DNA of 9,106 nt, from contig CAMBJF010000087.1 of the NCBI GenBank assembly GCA_945867875.1, positions 1 through 9,106 on the forward strand, in the 5' to 3' direction. Origin of the DNA: an uncultured Ruminococcus sp. GTDB lineage: Bacteria > Bacillota > Clostridia > Oscillospirales > Ruminococcaceae. The notes under the pieces are model-generated. The model saw only the letters and a program-made list of their open reading frames with translations, had not been told where the DNA came from and did no database searches. Every line of letters begins with the position of its first letter. Position 1 is the stretch's first letter. The translations under genes and the position numbers were made by a program. Below are positions 8,090 through 9,106 of the stretch, one piece after another.

Positions 8090-8098
8090 ATTTTTTCA

Positions 8099-8956
8099 TC
8101 AGCTTACGGAATGAATAAATATTTTCTGACCGAAAGCGTTGAATACAAGCATTATATAGGGAAGAACGAAATATACGCTGTCAAACCTGTCCACAACGCC
8201 GCCGTGTCCGGGAAGAATTTTTCCGTAATCCTTGATGTTGTACTCACGCTTCAGAAGCGATGCCGAAAGATCGCCCACCATACTGATAACAGCGGCGATA
8301 AGCATTATCACTCCAAGCGCCAGATAATTCACATCAAAGTCAATTCCCTTAAATGTGTGCATAACATACTTGTAGCCCATTCCGTAAAGAACGAACACAA
8401 CAGCAGTTACAATAAGTCCGCCAACTGCACCCTCCACCGTCTTTTTCGGAGATATGTCAGGGCAAAGCTTATGCTTTCCGCAGGCAGTGCCAACGAAATA
8501 TGCACCCGCATCGGGAATCCAGGCAGCCATAAGAGCCATCACTACATAACATATGCCGTGAACAGCGCTCATATTCTTCAAAGATACAAGACAGGTTATG
8601 GAAAGTGTTACAAGACAGGTCACAGTGACCATAACCGCAAGCTTGTCAAAAGGAAGCTTTTTGTGATCCGCCACATAGCCCGCAAACATAAAGAACACGA
8701 TGACCGATGCCGCAAATATCCTCCATATCATACCTATCTGTGAAAACCATGTCAGCATCGGTATGACTGCCGCAAAAAGCAGGCACATTCCGAAGTGAAC
8801 GGGATATTTTTTGCAGCCGCAGACGTTAAGCACCTCATAAACGGACATAACAGCAACAAAAGCCACAAAAATCGGAAAGATTATCGTGTTGTTAAGACAA
8901 AGCACGGCAATGCCGAGCGAAATGCCCACAACCGCAGTAAGCAGCCGCTGTTTCAT
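8099..8956 (-). CDS. cdsA: Phosphatidate cytidylyltransferase (CDP-diacylglycerol synthase)
   Basis: CdsA is an integral membrane enzyme that joins CTP and phosphatidic acid to give CDP-diacylglycerol, the precursor of most membrane phospholipids. From the chosen ATG (8954-8956) the protein is 285 residues, typical for the family, with many hydrophobic segments from end to end. Conserved elements are WIPDAGAYFVG, then the SPKKTVEGAVGG block, then the C-terminal CTP-transferase signature. That signature runs from SLLKR to VVDRFD (about 233-259) and contains KD and LPGHGG. ATG is preferred over the TTG two codons upstream (8960-8962): GGAGGTG lies 9 bases from the ATG but only about 3 from the TTG. 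The gene begins 2 bases after the uppS stop. It is followed by a terminator-like hairpin rather than a direct junction with dxr. Confidence 0.96.
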   Translation of the reverse strand: MKQRLLTAVVGISLGIAVLCLNNTIIFPIFVAFVAVMSVYEVLNVCGCKKYPVHFGMCLLFAAVIPMLTWFSQIGMIWRIFAASVIVFFMFAGYVADHKKLPFDKLAVMVTVTCLVTLSITCLVSLKNMSAVHGICYVVMALMAAWIPDAGAYFVGTACGKHKLCPDISPKKTVEGAVGGLIVTAVVFVLYGMGYKYVMHTFKGIDFDVNYLALGVIMLIAAVISMVGDLSASLLKREYNIKDYGKILPGHGGVVDRFDSVYFVLPYIMLVFNAFGQKIFIHSVS

Positions 8957-8958
8957 CT

Positions 8959-9058
8959 TCAAACACCTCCGAATCGTCTGCTGCGTGACGCAAAAGAATC
9001 AAGAGCTTTTTTCAGCTCTTTTTCATCAAAGTCAGGCCACAGAGTGTCTGTGAAGTAA
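8959..9058 (-). CDS. uppS: Isoprenyl transferase (undecaprenyl diphosphate synthase), C-terminal 32 codons only
   Basis: UppS adds IPP units to farnesyl diphosphate to make undecaprenyl diphosphate, the lipid carrier for peptidoglycan precursors. Only the C-terminus is present. It begins YFTDTLWPDF and ends SRSRRFGGV before the TGA at 8959-8961. This matches the conserved UppS tail (YFTD, LWPDF, then RRFGG). The fragment is cut where the Nextera adapter begins, so the break is a contig end and not a biological truncation. The conserved glutamate that normally stands just before YFTD, and the whole catalytic N-terminal part, are missing from the window. The position directly before cdsA is the usual one in Firmicutes. 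Confidence 0.93.
8964..8970 (-). promoter_or_regulatory. Strong ribosome binding site deciding the ATG start of cdsA
   Basis: The minus strand reads GGAGGTG here. It is encoded within the last Gly-Gly-Val codons of uppS, and GGAGG is 9 bases from ATG 8954-8956. This spacing favours ATG over the overlapping TTG and suggests coupling of uppS and cdsA translation. Confidence 0.7.
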
Positions 9059-9106
9059 CTGTCTCTTATACACATCTGACGCTGCCGACGATATGCAGTG
9101 TGTAGA
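9059..9106. other. Illumina Nextera adapter read-through (non-genomic contamination)
   Basis: Bases 9059-9077 read CTGTCTCTTATACACATCT, the 19-base Tn5 mosaic end used in Nextera libraries. Bases 9078-9091 read GACGCTGCCGACGA, the read-1 side linker. Bases 9092-9099 (TATGCAGT) sit where the i5 index belongs; their reverse complement ACTGCATA matches, from memory, the Nextera index S506. Bases 9100-9106 (GTGTAGA) begin the P5 flow-cell sequence. The order and spacing are exact. The uppS reading frame is intact up to 9057 and is meaningless beyond the junction. These 48 bases should be trimmed. Confidence 0.98.

Noticed and set aside
7916..8743. 275-codon plus-strand open frame opposite cdsA and the start of dxr
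   Set aside because: It is antisense to two clearly recognised genes, has a basic, Lys/His/Tyr-rich composition with no recognisable motif, and spans the intergenic hairpin. It is a shadow of coding-strand codon bias.
8960..8962. TTG as the cdsA start (two codons upstream of the ATG)
   Set aside because: It lies only about 3 bases from GGAGG, too close for normal initiation, whereas the ATG at 8954-8956 has 9-base spacing.
9059..9077. Tn5/IS50 transposon end
   Set aside because: The 19-base mosaic end is followed at once by the Nextera linker, index and flow-cell sequence, so it is a library adapter and not a natural mobile element.

Overview
This window is a tightly packed housekeeping operon, read entirely on the minus strand, from a low-to-mid G+C Firmicute. 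It is most likely a Clostridia member of the Oscillospiraceae/Ruminococcus type. The evidence is a Gram-positive PolC replicase, the gene order uppS-cdsA-dxr-rseP-ispG-polC, strong GGAGG-type ribosome binding sites and frequent TTG start codons. The genus is inferred from general resemblance, not demonstrated.

In the direction of transcription (right to left), the native sequence begins inside the last 32 codons of uppS. It continues through cdsA, an intergenic stretch of about 96 bases with a terminator-like hairpin, then dxr, rseP, ispG and polC. It ends in the first 130 codons of a sugar-phosphate-isomerase-like gene that runs off the left edge. Junctions other than cdsA/dxr are 2 to 21 bases apart or overlap by 10 bases, so co-transcription and translational coupling are likely. 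No stretch over 300 bases lacks a gene. I saw no tRNA, rRNA, CRISPR array, insertion sequence or phage gene.

The genes form two themes. Dxr (first committed step) and IspG (penultimate step) belong to the MEP route to IPP and DMAPP. UppS condenses these units into undecaprenyl diphosphate, the lipid carrier for cell wall synthesis, and CdsA makes CDP-diacylglycerol for phospholipids. RseP is a membrane site-2 protease of the envelope-stress type. PolC, the replicative DNA polymerase, is translated from a start that overlaps the end of ispG. The operon thus joins envelope precursor supply, envelope proteolysis and DNA replication.

The most important anomaly is technical. The last 48 bases (9059-9106) are not genomic. 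They match the Illumina Nextera adapter: Tn5 mosaic end, read-1 side linker, an 8-base index and the start of the flow-cell sequence. The contig therefore ends at base 9058, and any protein or ORF that uses bases beyond it is artificial. I found no convincing new biological system. The remaining observations are a possible intra-operon attenuator, a changed residue in the Dxr NADPH loop, and clustered TTG starts.
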